A stretch of DNA of 64,000 nucleotides, taken from positions 1-64,000 of the forward strand of contig JAHCAU010000011.1 of the NCBI GenBank assembly GCA_019634715.1, read 5' to 3'. Positions 1 through 8,305 of the stretch are shown here, one piece after another (the first letter of the stretch is position 1; the number at the start of each line of letters is the position of its first letter). Position numbers and translations under genes: made by a program. Under the pieces are notes generated by a model. The model was not told where the DNA came from. It was given only the letters and a program-made list of their open reading frames with translations, and made no database searches. The stretch is from Lysobacter sp. (lineage in GTDB: Bacteria; Pseudomonadota; Gammaproteobacteria; Xanthomonadales; Xanthomonadaceae).

Positions 1-52
1 CTTGCAGACGGACCTGTGGGTGACTCTGAATGAGGCTTTGTGCCCGTTGGGC

Positions 53-1048
53 TTAGTATCGTGCGTACGACGCCGCCAGCCGTTCCAGCCCGTCCGCGAT
101 GCTCACCTTCGGCACGTAGCCGAAGTCCCGCGTCGCCGGGGCCATCGAATACCAGTGCGTGGTGCTGAGCTGCTCGGCGAGGAAGCGGGTCATCGGCGGC
201 TCGCCCTTGAGCGGCAGCACCGTCCACAACCCTTCGCAGACCGCGCCGATGGCGTAGGCCGCGCCGAAGGGCAGGGTCTTGTCGATCTGCGGCGCACCGG
301 CGGCGCGCAGCAGGGCGTTGACGATCTCGCGCACCGGCTTCGGCTCGCCGTTGCTGATGAAGTAGGCCTTGCCGGCGCAGGCGGCGCCCGGGGCGAGGTG
401 GTCGAAGGCGTCGAAATGCGCCTGGGCGGCGTTGTCGATGTAGGTGGTGTCGATGACGTTGTCGCCACCGCCGACGAAGCGCAGGCGGCCGGCGCGGGCG
501 CGGTCGACCAGGCGCGGCACCAGCTGCTGGTCGCCCGGACCCCAGATCAGGCGCGGGCGCAGCGCGACCACCGCCAGGTCCGGCCCGTTGGCGGCCAGCA
601 CCGCCTTCTCGGCGATCGTCTTGGTGGTCGCGTACGGCGCCTTGAAGCCCTCGCCGTAGGGCACGGTCTCGGCGGTGCCGCCCTCGACCGGATGGGTGGC
701 GCGATGGGTCACGCTGGGGGTGGAGGTATGGACCAACCGGCCGATGCCGTGGACCCGGCACGCCGCCAGCACGTTCCCGGTGCCGACCACGTTGGCCTGG
801 TGGTAGCTGTCGTAGCTGCCCCAGGCGCCGGCCTTGGCGGCGTTGTGGAAGATCGCGTCCACCCCGGCGCAGGCCGCCAGCACGGCCTCGCGGTCGGCCA
901 GGTCGCCCCGCACCTGGCGCACGCCGATGGCGTCGAGGTCGGCGTAGTGGCCGCGGTTGTAGCTGGTCACATCGTGGCCCCGTGCCACCAGCCCGCGGCA
1001 CAGCGCATGCCCGAGGAAGCCGCCACCACCGGTCACCAGGATCTTCAT
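53..1048 (-). CDS. oleD: OleD, NADPH-dependent 2-alkyl-3-ketoalkanoate reductase
   Basis: This is a 331-residue short-chain dehydrogenase of the extended (3-beta-HSD/epimerase) type. The N-terminus has the Rossmann motif [10 protein letters not shown] at residues 5-14. A serine-rich stretch ([10 protein letters not shown]) precedes the YATTK catalytic pair. In the ole pathway OleD reduces the beta-keto acid made by OleA to a beta-hydroxy acid, which OleC then turns into a beta-lactone. The start is placed at the ATG at 1048 because the family begins at MKILVTGG; the reading frame stays open further upstream but without family sequence. It is the last ole gene on the minus strand, about 5 kb beyond oleC, and lies divergent from the TonB receptor. 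Length and motifs fit Xanthomonas and Stenotrophomonas OleD. Confidence 0.9.
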   Translation of the reverse strand: MKILVTGGGGFLGHALCRGLVARGHDVTSYNRGHYADLDAIGVRQVRGDLADREAVLAACAGVDAIFHNAAKAGAWGSYDSYHQANVVGTGNVLAACRVHGIGRLVHTSTPSVTHRATHPVEGGTAETVPYGEGFKAPYATTKTIAEKAVLAANGPDLAVVALRPRLIWGPGDQQLVPRLVDRARAGRLRFVGGGDNVIDTTYIDNAAQAHFDAFDHLAPGAACAGKAYFISNGEPKPVREIVNALLRAAGAPQIDKTLPFGAAYAIGAVCEGLWTVLPLKGEPPMTRFLAEQLSTTHWYSMAPATRDFGYVPKVSIADGLERLAASYARY

Positions 1049-1152
1049 GCCATCGCTCCGCTCGCCGGCCTTGTCTCGGGGGCGGCCATGATCCCGGATC
1101 GATGCCCCCGGCGGCCAGCCCCCGTCTCGTGGCCCGCCCCGGCACAGATGAA

Positions 1153-1209
1153 AATGAGAACTTGTTGCATTTGTGAACGCAATTCTTACAATTGAGAACA
1201 ATTCCTATT
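1153..1209. promoter_or_regulatory. Two Fur-box-like sites before the TonB receptor
   Basis: Two 19-bp matches to the Fur consensus AATGAGAATAATTCTCATT lie in the oleD/TonB-receptor gap. Positions 1191-1209 (ATTGAGAACAATTCCTATT) match 15 of 19 bases. Positions 1153-1171 (AATGAGAACTTGTTGCATT) match 13 of 19. The nearer site ends 18 bp before the receptor ATG. Iron-dependent Fur repression of the receptor is inferred; an effect on divergent oleD is possible but not shown. Confidence 0.6.
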
Positions 1210-1227
1210 CCCTTTCCCTGGTCCGCC

Positions 1228-3378
1228 ATGTCTCCTGCACTCCATCCCCTGACCCTCGGCATCGCCCTGGCCGTCGCCCTGTCGCCCCTCGCGGTTCGCG
1301 CCGACGATGCCCTGGCAGACACCAATGCCGACGATGCCGGCCGTACCCTCGCCACCATCGAGGTGGTCGGCAACCACCAGGAGAAGAAGACCGCCGAGGG
1401 TACGGCGTCGGTACTGGACCAGAGGGTGCTCGTCTCCGGCCGCGCGCTGACCGTGAACGAGGCGCTGCGCAAGGTGCCGGGCGTGACCGTGCGCGACGAG
1501 GAAGGCTTCGGCCTGCGCCCGAACATCGGCATCCGCGGCAGCAACCCGACGCGTTCGACCAAGGTGCTGCTGCTGGAGGACGGCCTGCCGGCGATGTACG
1601 CGCCGTACGGCGACAACGCCAGCTACTACCACGCACCGATCCAGCGCTACGACCGCATCGAGGTGCTCAAGGGCGCCGGTCTGCTGCGCTTCGGCCCGCA
1701 GACCATCCACGGCGCGATCAACTACATCACGCCGACGCCGCCGGACGACTTCGCCGGCAGCGTCGAGGTCTCGGCCGGCACGCGCGGTTTCGGCGCGGTA
1801 CACGCCAGCGTCGGCGGCCAGGGCCTGCTGGTCGATGTCGGCTACAAGCGCGGCGACGGCGCGCGCGACAACACCGACCTGGAACAGGGCGACGTGTTCG
1901 CCAAGTACCAGCGCCAGCTCAACGACAACCACGCCATCGCCCTGCGCGCGAACCTGCTGCGCGAGCGCTCGCACGTCGGCTACACCGGCCTCACCGACGC
2001 GGAATACGCGAACTTCGGCCGCGAATACAACCCGTTCGGCAACGACACCTTCGACATCGACCACACCGCGTTCTCGGCCAGCCACGACTGGCGCATCGGC
2101 ACGGCGCGCCTGCTGACCTCGGCCTACTACACCCACTTCGAGCGCGACTGGTGGCGCCAGTCCAGCAACTCCACCGACACCCAGTGCGGCACCGGTTTCC
2201 GCAACGCGCGCCTGCTCGGCCAGCGCGTGGATCCCGACGCCTGCAACTCGACGCAGGGTCGCCTGCGCAACTACTACACCTGGGGCGTGGATTCGCGCCT
2301 GTCGTTCGAGCGCAGCCTGTTCGGCACCGACGGCAGCAGCGAGGTCGGCGTGCGCTGGCACGAGGAGAAGCAGATCCGCTACCAGCGCAACGGCAGCAGC
2401 GCCACCGCGCGCACCGGCACCCTGGTCGAGAACAACCTGCGCACCGCCGAAGCGCTGTCGGCCTTCGCCACCACCACCTTCGACTTCGGCAGCATCCAGC
2501 TGACCCCGAGCGTGCGCCACGAGCGCGTCGACTTCACCCGCAGCAACCGCCTGCCCGGCGGCCTGGCCGGCGGCGACGACCTGCGCGAAACCACCTGGGG
2601 CCTGGCCGCGAACTGGCAGGTCGGCGACACGCTGTCGCTGTACGCCTCCGCGCACGAAGGCTTCGCGCCGCCGCGCGTGGAAGACCTGATCGCCGGCAAC
2701 GGCACCAGCACCACCGTCGACGCCGAGCACAGCCGCAACTTCGAAGCCGGCCTGCGCACGCGCTGGCTGGGCATGATCGATCTGGACGCGGCCGCGTTCC
2801 GCACCGATTTCCGCAACCAGATCGTGGTCGGCTCGATCGCCGGCGGCAGCACGCCGCTGGCGCAGGGTGAAACTGCCTACCGTGGTTTCGAATTCGCGAT
2901 CGGCGTGAACCGCGACGCGCTGCGCAGCCGCGAAGGCGAGGTCTACGCCAACCTCGCCGTCACCTGGCTGGCCGATGCCGAGCAATCGACGGTGCTGCGC
3001 CGCGTCGACACCGGCGCCGCCGCCAACGGCAGCGTGGCCGGCAACCGCCTGCCCTATGCACCGGAGCTGGCCTCGACCTTCCGCATCGGCTACGTCAAGG
3101 GCGCGTGGGACGGCTCGGTGGAAGTGCAGCATGTCGGCCGCCAGTACGCCGACTTCGCGAACAACCGCCATCCGACCGACGGCAGCGGCCAGTTCGGCGA
3201 AATCGACGGCTACGCGGTGTGGAGCGCCACCCTGAACTGGGAGCCGGACGTCACCGGCTGGAGCGCCTACGTGACGGTGAAGAACCTCAGCGACCGCGAG
3301 TACATCGTCGACCGCACCCGCGGCATCCTGCTCGGCAACCCGCGCCAGGTCGTGATCGGCGCGCGTTACGCCTGGTAA
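1228..3378 (+). CDS. TonB-dependent outer-membrane receptor (FecA-like)
   Basis: This 716-residue protein has a signal peptide at about residues 1-25 (cleavage after AVRA). A TonB-box-like stretch (ATIEVVG) follows, then a plug domain that starts near GRALTVNEALRKVPGVTVRD and includes the IEVLKGAGLLRFGP signature, and then a long beta-barrel. The C-terminus ends in W after alternating aromatic residues (VVIGARYAW), as outer-membrane barrels usually do. The plug resembles Fe(III)-dicitrate/siderophore receptors. It probably imports a ferric chelate using ExbBD-TonB energy; the ligand cannot be read from sequence. The start at 1228 gives a clean signal peptide; a GTG/ATG further upstream would add charged residues in front of it. 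Two Fur-like boxes lie immediately upstream. No FecI/FecR pair is adjacent. Confidence 0.85.
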   Translation: MSPALHPLTLGIALAVALSPLAVRADDALADTNADDAGRTLATIEVVGNHQEKKTAEGTASVLDQRVLVSGRALTVNEALRKVPGVTVRDEEGFGLRPNIGIRGSNPTRSTKVLLLEDGLPAMYAPYGDNASYYHAPIQRYDRIEVLKGAGLLRFGPQTIHGAINYITPTPPDDFAGSVEVSAGTRGFGAVHASVGGQGLLVDVGYKRGDGARDNTDLEQGDVFAKYQRQLNDNHAIALRANLLRERSHVGYTGLTDAEYANFGREYNPFGNDTFDIDHTAFSASHDWRIGTARLLTSAYYTHFERDWWRQSSNSTDTQCGTGFRNARLLGQRVDPDACNSTQGRLRNYYTWGVDSRLSFERSLFGTDGSSEVGVRWHEEKQIRYQRNGSSATARTGTLVENNLRTAEALSAFATTTFDFGSIQLTPSVRHERVDFTRSNRLPGGLAGGDDLRETTWGLAANWQVGDTLSLYASAHEGFAPPRVEDLIAGNGTSTTVDAEHSRNFEAGLRTRWLGMIDLDAAAFRTDFRNQIVVGSIAGGSTPLAQGETAYRGFEFAIGVNRDALRSREGEVYANLAVTWLADAEQSTVLRRVDTGAAANGSVAGNRLPYAPELASTFRIGYVKGAWDGSVEVQHVGRQYADFANNRHPTDGSGQFGEIDGYAVWSATLNWEPDVTGWSAYVTVKNLSDREYIVDRTRGILLGNPRQVVIGARYAW

Positions 3379-3562
3379 GAGCGGGGAATCGGGAATCGGG
3401 AAGAGCCTGTCATCCCGGGCGAACGCGGGGGACCTGCTTTCCCGCGGCCCGTCACCTGCCCCGCATGCAGTGGCTTCGAACGGCGCCCCGACCGGGCGCC
3501 GTTCGCGTTTCCGCCGGCCGGCACGGCGTATGCTGTCACGCATCGCCATCGGGAGCCGCGCC

Positions 3563-4318
3563 ATGCCTCGTCATCTCCGCCTGCTCGCCATCGCCGTCGC
3601 GCTCGGCCTTGCCGCGGGTGCGCAGGCGCAGTCGCTGGAAGACCAGCTCAAGGACCGCCTGCTCGGCAGCCGCAACGGCGAGGCCTCGCTCAGCGAGCGC
3701 GATGCCGCCGGCGGCGTCAAGGAAGCGCTGGCGCAGGGCGTGGACCGCGCGGTGCGCCAACTCGGCACGCAGGACGGTTTTTTCCGTGACCAGGCGGTGA
3801 AGATCCTGGTGCCCACGAAGATGCGCAAGACCGCGGACACCCTGCGCAGCGTCGGTGCAGGCAAGCATGTCGATGCGTTCGAGCTGTCCATGAACCGCGC
3901 CGCGGAACAGGCCGTGCCCGCCGCGGCCGGCATCCTGTCGGACGCGGTGCGTCAGATGACGGTGCGCGACGCCATCGGCCTGGTGCGCGGCGGCGACACC
4001 TCGGCCACCGATTTCTTCCGCCGCAGCAGCGAGCGGAAGCTGTTCGAGGCCTTCCGCCCGATCGTGGCGAAACAGACGCAGGCCACCGGCGTGACCCGCA
4101 AGTACAAGGACTTCGAGAAGAAGAACGGCGGCACCATGGCGCGACTGCTGGGCGGCGGCGGCGGCGGCAAGGCGAACGCCGGCAATCTCGACCTCGACGA
4201 CTACGTCACCCGCGAAGCCATCGACGGCCTGTTCCACGTCATCGCCGAACAGGAACGCCGCATCCGCCAGGACCCCGCGGCACGCACTTCCGAGCTGCTG
4301 CGCCGCGTGTTCCGCTGA
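3563..4318 (+). CDS. DUF4197 domain exported protein
   Basis: This 251-residue protein begins with a signal peptide (MPRHLRLLAIAVALGLAAGAQAQ) and then matches the DUF4197 family over nearly all its length. The family marks seen are LGTQDGFFRD, the VKILVPTKMRK segment, the DAIGLVRGGDTSATDFFR core and the C-terminal ATREAIDGLF-like segment followed by EQERRIRQDPAAR. The family is widespread in Proteobacteria and has no known activity. The ATG at 3563 is chosen because it starts the signal peptide and has GGGAG about ten bases ahead. A Gly-rich run near residues 194-199 is unusual but keeps the frame. It stands alone between the TonB receptor and the protease gene. Confidence 0.8.
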   Translation: MPRHLRLLAIAVALGLAAGAQAQSLEDQLKDRLLGSRNGEASLSERDAAGGVKEALAQGVDRAVRQLGTQDGFFRDQAVKILVPTKMRKTADTLRSVGAGKHVDAFELSMNRAAEQAVPAAAGILSDAVRQMTVRDAIGLVRGGDTSATDFFRRSSERKLFEAFRPIVAKQTQATGVTRKYKDFEKKNGGTMARLLGGGGGGKANAGNLDLDDYVTREAIDGLFHVIAEQERRIRQDPAARTSELLRRVFR

Positions 4319-4762
4319 GCGAGGGCGCACCTGCGCCCGGGAAGCGTTTTTTCGCACATCGAAAAGCAGGTGTCGGCGATTCGCCGACCTATGGAAACAG
4401 CATCGGCGCAACGACGTACGCCAGCGTACATATTGCGCCGCACAAATAAACAATGATCATGTCAGTCGCATGAAAACTGCGCACTGGATCATATTTTGCG
4501 GCATTTTCGTCGGTAGCATGCATTCGCGCCTGGCACGGCCGGCCACGCAGCCATGACGTGGATCACATCCACCACCGGCGTCTCATCGCATCGACGGCCG
4601 ACACGTTTCAAACGGCACCGCGCCTCTCATTCCGGGGGGAACGACGCGCGGGTCGCCGCGTTTCACGGGCGGAAGGACGCCGAGACATCGGCGTCGAACC
4701 GCCCTGCATGCACCGCAGTTCCCTTCAACACACAAAACGAACGAGAACAAGGAATCCGAACA
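4319..4762. other. Intergenic region with a possible DUF4197 terminator hairpin
   Basis: This 444-bp gap has no convincing gene. A hairpin at about 4372-4389 (GTCGGCGA/TCGCCGAC) without a strong T run could end DUF4197 transcription. The rest is AT-richer than its neighbours and probably holds the protease promoter. A Clp-like site at 4552-4567 is listed separately. Confidence 0.4.
4552..4567. promoter_or_regulatory. Clp/CRP-like site upstream of the secreted protease
   Basis: The sequence CATGA-CGTGGA-TCACA matches the TGTGA-N6-TCACA pattern at 8 of 10 positions, with a perfect right half. Clp, the CRP-like regulator of Xanthomonads, is known to activate extracellular enzyme genes. The site lies about 195 bp before the protease ATG, so a role is only inferred. 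Confidence 0.3.
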
Positions 4763-5929
4763 ATGCAGAAACGTATCCAGATCGCTGCCGGCACGATGGC
4801 GCTCGCCCTCCTGGCCGCCAGTTCCATCGCGATGGCCGCCGGTCCGCAGACCCGCGCCGGTACCGGGACATGGAAGAACAGCCCGGCCTTCGGCAAGCAG
4901 CTCAACGGCCGCATCGTCGGCGGCATCGCCGCCGTGGGCGACCGTTCGTTCACGGTGCGCACCTCGGGCTGCGGCGGCACGATCATCGCCGACAGCTGGG
5001 TGCTGACCGCCGCCCACTGCGGCAGCCAGAGCACGGTCTACGCAGGTTCGAACAACACCGGCAGCCAGACCGCCTATTCCGTCGCCCAGTACATCCGGCA
5101 CCCGAACTATGCCGCCAGTTCCTCCGCCGGCAGCTACGCGAACGACTACGCGCTGATCCGCATCAACGGCACGTTCCCGGCCAACCTGATCCGCGCCAAG
5201 CTGCCCGACGCCACGGTCATGCAGGCCGTGGCCAAGCCGGGCGACCCGGTGACCGTGCTGGGCTGGGGCGCGACCTCGCAGGGCGGCAGCGGTACCACCA
5301 GCCTGCGCGAAGTGACCGTGCCGGTCGTGTCCGACAGCACCTGCGCGGCCTCCTACAACGGCAGTTCCGCAGCCAGCGGCCTCAAGCTCGTCCCGTCCGT
5401 CCAGATCTGCGCGGGCCTCGCGGCCGGCGGCAAGGACTCCTGCCAGGGCGACAGCGGCGGTCCGCTGATCGCGCCGTACAACGGCTCGATCTACAGCATC
5501 GGCGTGGTCAGCTACGGCAAGGGCTGCGCACAGCCCAACTACTACGGCGTGTATTCCGAAACCGTCGCGATGGTCAACTGGATCACCAGCACCATCGGTG
5601 GCGGCGGCGGCGGCGGCACGGTCGTGCACAACGTCAACCTGCCGTCGGTCTCGACCGGCAACTGGTCGTCGATGTACACCGTCAGCATCCCGGCCGGCAC
5701 CACCAGCCTGGTCGTCAACATCTCCGGCGGCACCGGCGATGCCGACCTGTACGTCCGTGCCGGCGCCGCGCCGACCACCTCCAGCTACACCTGCCGTCCG
5801 TACCTCAGCGGCAACACCGAGACCTGCACGATCAACAACCCGACCGCCGGCACCACGTACTACATCGGCGTGCGCGCGTACAGCAGCTACTCGGGCGTCA
5901 ACATGAAGGCCACGCGTTCGCCGAACTGA
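4763..5929 (+). CDS. Secreted trypsin-like serine protease (S1) with C-terminal PPC domain
   Basis: This 388-residue preproprotein has a signal peptide at residues 1-25 and a short propeptide ending in Arg50. The mature N-terminus IVGG follows at 51-54. The catalytic triad is visible: His85 in LTAAHC, Asp128 in NDYALI and Ser231 in GDSGGP. Asp225, six residues before the serine, predicts trypsin-like Lys/Arg specificity. A glycine linker (about 279-285) leads to a pre-peptidase C-terminal (PPC) domain at about 289-388, with the typical GDADLYVRAG segment. PPC domains are usually removed after secretion. The start at 4763 has AAGGA about ten bases upstream and directly begins the signal peptide. 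This architecture is common in Lysobacter and Xanthomonas. It is followed by a strong terminator. Confidence 0.9.
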   Translation: MQKRIQIAAGTMALALLAASSIAMAAGPQTRAGTGTWKNSPAFGKQLNGRIVGGIAAVGDRSFTVRTSGCGGTIIADSWVLTAAHCGSQSTVYAGSNNTGSQTAYSVAQYIRHPNYAASSSAGSYANDYALIRINGTFPANLIRAKLPDATVMQAVAKPGDPVTVLGWGATSQGGSGTTSLREVTVPVVSDSTCAASYNGSSAASGLKLVPSVQICAGLAAGGKDSCQGDSGGPLIAPYNGSIYSIGVVSYGKGCAQPNYYGVYSETVAMVNWITSTIGGGGGGGTVVHNVNLPSVSTGNWSSMYTVSIPAGTTSLVVNISGGTGDADLYVRAGAAPTTSSYTCRPYLSGNTETCTINNPTAGTTYYIGVRAYSSYSGVNMKATRSPN

Positions 5930-5993
5930 GGCGAAACACAAGAGCAGAACATGACTTGCCGATCGGACGGGCCATGGCCTGGATGATCATTTC

Positions 5994-6025
5994 AAGCCGC
6001 GGATCGAAAGATCCGCGGCTTTTTC
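5994..6025. terminator. Strong, possibly bidirectional, terminator after the protease
   Basis: A perfect 12-bp stem (AAGCCGCGGATC at 5994-6005, GATCCGCGGCTT at 6010-6021) has a GAAA loop and is followed by TTTTCG. It fits a Rho-independent terminator for the protease and may also serve oleC from the other side. Confidence 0.85.
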
Positions 6026-6065
6026 GTTTCCGCACGAACCACGCAAGCCGCGAGGCATTGCTTCC

Positions 6066-6137
6066 TGCAGGAGCGACGCAAGTCGCGAGGCCCGGATTCC
6101 TTCCGAAGGCTCTGTCGCGACTTGCGTCGCTCCTGCA
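6066..6137. repeat. REP-type inverted repeat at the 3' end of oleC
   Basis: Two 23-bp arms, 6066-6088 and 6115-6137, are exact reverse complements, and each contains the near-palindrome GCGACGCAAGTCGC. Repeats beginning AGGAGCGACGCAAGTCGC are typical intergenic palindromes of Xanthomonadaceae. The paired arrangement is a BIME-like unit. Confidence 0.75.
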
Positions 6138-6158
6138 AGAGCCCTCGCACCACCCAGT

Positions 6159-7829
6159 TCAACGCACCCGCTTCGCCGCCCACACCGCCAGCTTCTCGCG
6201 GCCGATCTTCGCGTTGTGGCGGATATCCACCGGAAAGGGCTTCGGATGATGCAGGAAGGCATCGATCTTCGCGGTATGCACGAAGCCTTCGCCGAGATGG
6301 CGCAGTTCGTCCTCGATGCGCGGCCACTCCGTCGCCGCCACGCCTTCGCGCAGCTCGACGCACAGCACCGCGCGCTGCACGCCGAAGTCGCCGATGCCGA
6401 CCAGCGCGGTGCGGCGCACATCGCGATGGGTATTGAACACCGGCTCCACCTGCTCGGTGCACAGCGTGGTCGATGCGGTCACCACCCGCTGCGACTTGCG
6501 CCCGCAGAACCACAGCCGGCCCTCGGCATCGAAATAGCCGAGGTCGCCCATGCGATGCACGATGCGCTCGTGGCCGTCGCCGAGCGTCTCCCGGATCTTC
6601 GCCAGGCGCGTCTGCGCCTCGCGGTTGAAATACAGGTCGGTCGCGCTGGGGCCGGCGACGGTAATCTCGCCGACGAGACCGCCCTTCACCACGAGATCGT
6701 CGGACCAGCGTTCGATCGCCTCGTCGGTGACGCGGACCAGGCGCACCTCGTTCGGCGGCACCGCGCGCCCGACGCAGGTGCCGGCGCCCTGCTCGGTGCG
6801 TTCGCGCAGGGTCAGCAGTTCGCGACCCTCGATGATCGCCACCGGCAAGCATTCGGTCGCGCCGTAGGGCGTCCAGAAGCGTGCATCGGGCGGCAGCAGC
6901 GACTGGATCTTCGCCACCACGTCCGCCGGCACCGGCGCACCGGCCGACATCACCGTCCTCACCGTCTTCAGCGGCGCGCCGTGATCGGCGAGCACGCGCA
7001 TGAGTGCCGGCGAGCCGAACAGCTGGTCCACGCCGAAACGTGCGATCGCCGCATGCAGCTTGCGCGGGTTCGCTTTCGCCGGCCGCGTCGGGTCCATCTC
7101 GGGGATGATCGAGGTCGTGCCCAGCGCCGGATCGAACAGCGCGAACGGCGGGAAGGTCGGCAGGTTCACGCCGCCGGGCACGATGCCGAAGGCCGCGCCC
7201 ATCATCTCGATCTGCGCGACGAAATGCCGGTGCCGGTAGACCACGCCCTTGGGCACGCCGGTCGAGCCGCTGGTGAACAGGATCGCGGCCACGTCGTCGG
7301 GCTGCGTGTCGGCCAGCTGCGGCCCCGCGCCCACGCCTGCCGCTTCGACCTGCGCCAGCGTGGCATCGGCGAGGATCGCGCGCGCACCGGTGGTCACGCG
7401 GAGCCGCGCGCTGCGCGCCCAGCGCAGCAGCACGCGTGCGAGCTGCGCCAGCGGGATGCCGATGAAGGCCTCGGGCCTGGCTTCGTCCAGGCACTGGCGC
7501 AGCGCACGCTTGTCGATGCCGGGGTCCACGAGCACCGGCACCGCGCCGGCCTTGAACAGCGCGAACATCAGCAGGAAGAACTCCGGCGTCGGCCGCACCA
7601 TGACCACGGTGCGGGTGCCGCGGGCGATGCCGCGCTTCGCCAGCCCGGCAGCGATGGCGTCGCTGCGCGCGTCCAGTTGGGCATAGGTCAGGGCCACGTC
7701 GTAGCGGCCGGCCGCCCCGGGGCAGCGCATCGCCACCTGGTCGGGGCGCTCGCGGGCCAGGCGCGGCAGGCTGGCGGCGATGTTGCAGGCGGAGGCAGGC
7801 GTGACGGGCGTGGCGGACGATGCGTTCAT
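6159..7829 (-). CDS. oleC: OleC, beta-lactone synthetase (acyl-AMP ligase family)
   Basis: This 556-residue protein of the ANL adenylating superfamily shows the P-loop-like LFTSGSTGVPKG, the YGATECLP adenine motif, and GDLGYFDAEGRLWFCGRKSQ in the hinge. In olefin synthesis OleC uses ATP to convert the beta-hydroxy acid from OleD into a cis-beta-lactone. The C-terminal segment HHPKPFPVDIRHNAKIGREK is characteristic of OleC. The start at 7829 (MNASSATPVTP) is followed immediately by family sequence. It sits 3' of the ubiM-like gene and the opposite-strand YkgJ gene, and is separated from oleD by three plus-strand genes. Confidence 0.93.
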   Translation of the reverse strand: MNASSATPVTPASACNIAASLPRLARERPDQVAMRCPGAAGRYDVALTYAQLDARSDAIAAGLAKRGIARGTRTVVMVRPTPEFFLLMFALFKAGAVPVLVDPGIDKRALRQCLDEARPEAFIGIPLAQLARVLLRWARSARLRVTTGARAILADATLAQVEAAGVGAGPQLADTQPDDVAAILFTSGSTGVPKGVVYRHRHFVAQIEMMGAAFGIVPGGVNLPTFPPFALFDPALGTTSIIPEMDPTRPAKANPRKLHAAIARFGVDQLFGSPALMRVLADHGAPLKTVRTVMSAGAPVPADVVAKIQSLLPPDARFWTPYGATECLPVAIIEGRELLTLRERTEQGAGTCVGRAVPPNEVRLVRVTDEAIERWSDDLVVKGGLVGEITVAGPSATDLYFNREAQTRLAKIRETLGDGHERIVHRMGDLGYFDAEGRLWFCGRKSQRVVTASTTLCTEQVEPVFNTHRDVRRTALVGIGDFGVQRAVLCVELREGVAATEWPRIEDELRHLGEGFVHTAKIDAFLHHPKPFPVDIRHNAKIGREKLAVWAAKRVR

Positions 7830-7939
7830 GCCGGCATTGTCTCGCGAGCGGCGCGGTGCTTGCCAATCGCGGCCGGAAGCGCAGAATCCTCCCCCCCGCT
7901 CCAGCCCATCGACTCCCGCACTGCCCCGGTCCGCCGCGC

Positions 7940-8305
7940 ATGTCGCATCCCTGCCTGTCCTGCGGCGCCTGCTGCGCCGCCTACCGCGTCAGCTTCCACT
8001 GGTCCGAGGCCGAACCGGCGCTGGGCGGTGTCGTGCCGGTGGCGCTGACCGAGACCCTCGGCGCGCACCAGCGCTGCATGCGCGGCACCTGGTCGGACCA
8101 GCCGCACTGCATCGCGCTGGCGGGCACCGTGGGCGAAGCGGCACACTGCACGATCTACGACGCCCGCCCGTCGCCCTGCCGCGAGCTGCGGATGTCCTGG
8201 GAGGACGGCACGCCGAACCCGCAATGCGACCGTGCCCGCGCGCGCTACGGGCTGCCGCCGCTTGCGCCCGGGGACGTGGCGGCCTTCACGCCCCGGATCG
8301 ACTGA
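7940..8305 (+). CDS. YkgJ-family cysteine-cluster protein
   Basis: This 121-residue protein starts MSHPCLSCGACCAAYRVSF, the N-terminal Cys cluster of the YkgJ/UPF0153 family. Further cysteines occur in RCMRG, PHCIAL, HCTIYDARPSPCREL and NPQCDRA. The conserved YxxRPxxCR element is present as YDARPSPCREL. These proteins probably bind a metal or an Fe-S cluster, but no reaction is established. The start at 7940 is the only one that keeps the Cys motif at the extreme N-terminus. The gene is divergent from oleC, and its last 61 bases overlap the 3' end of the convergent ubiM-like gene, so the two 3' ends are antisense to each other. Confidence 0.8.
   Translation: MSHPCLSCGACCAAYRVSFHWSEAEPALGGVVPVALTETLGAHQRCMRGTWSDQPHCIALAGTVGEAAHCTIYDARPSPCRELRMSWEDGTPNPQCDRARARYGLPPLAPGDVAAFTPRID

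Noticed and set aside
2..1195. Long plus-strand frame opposite oleD
   Set aside because: Arg/Ala/Gly-rich antisense artefact of a high-GC gene; oleD motifs are unequivocal on the minus strand.
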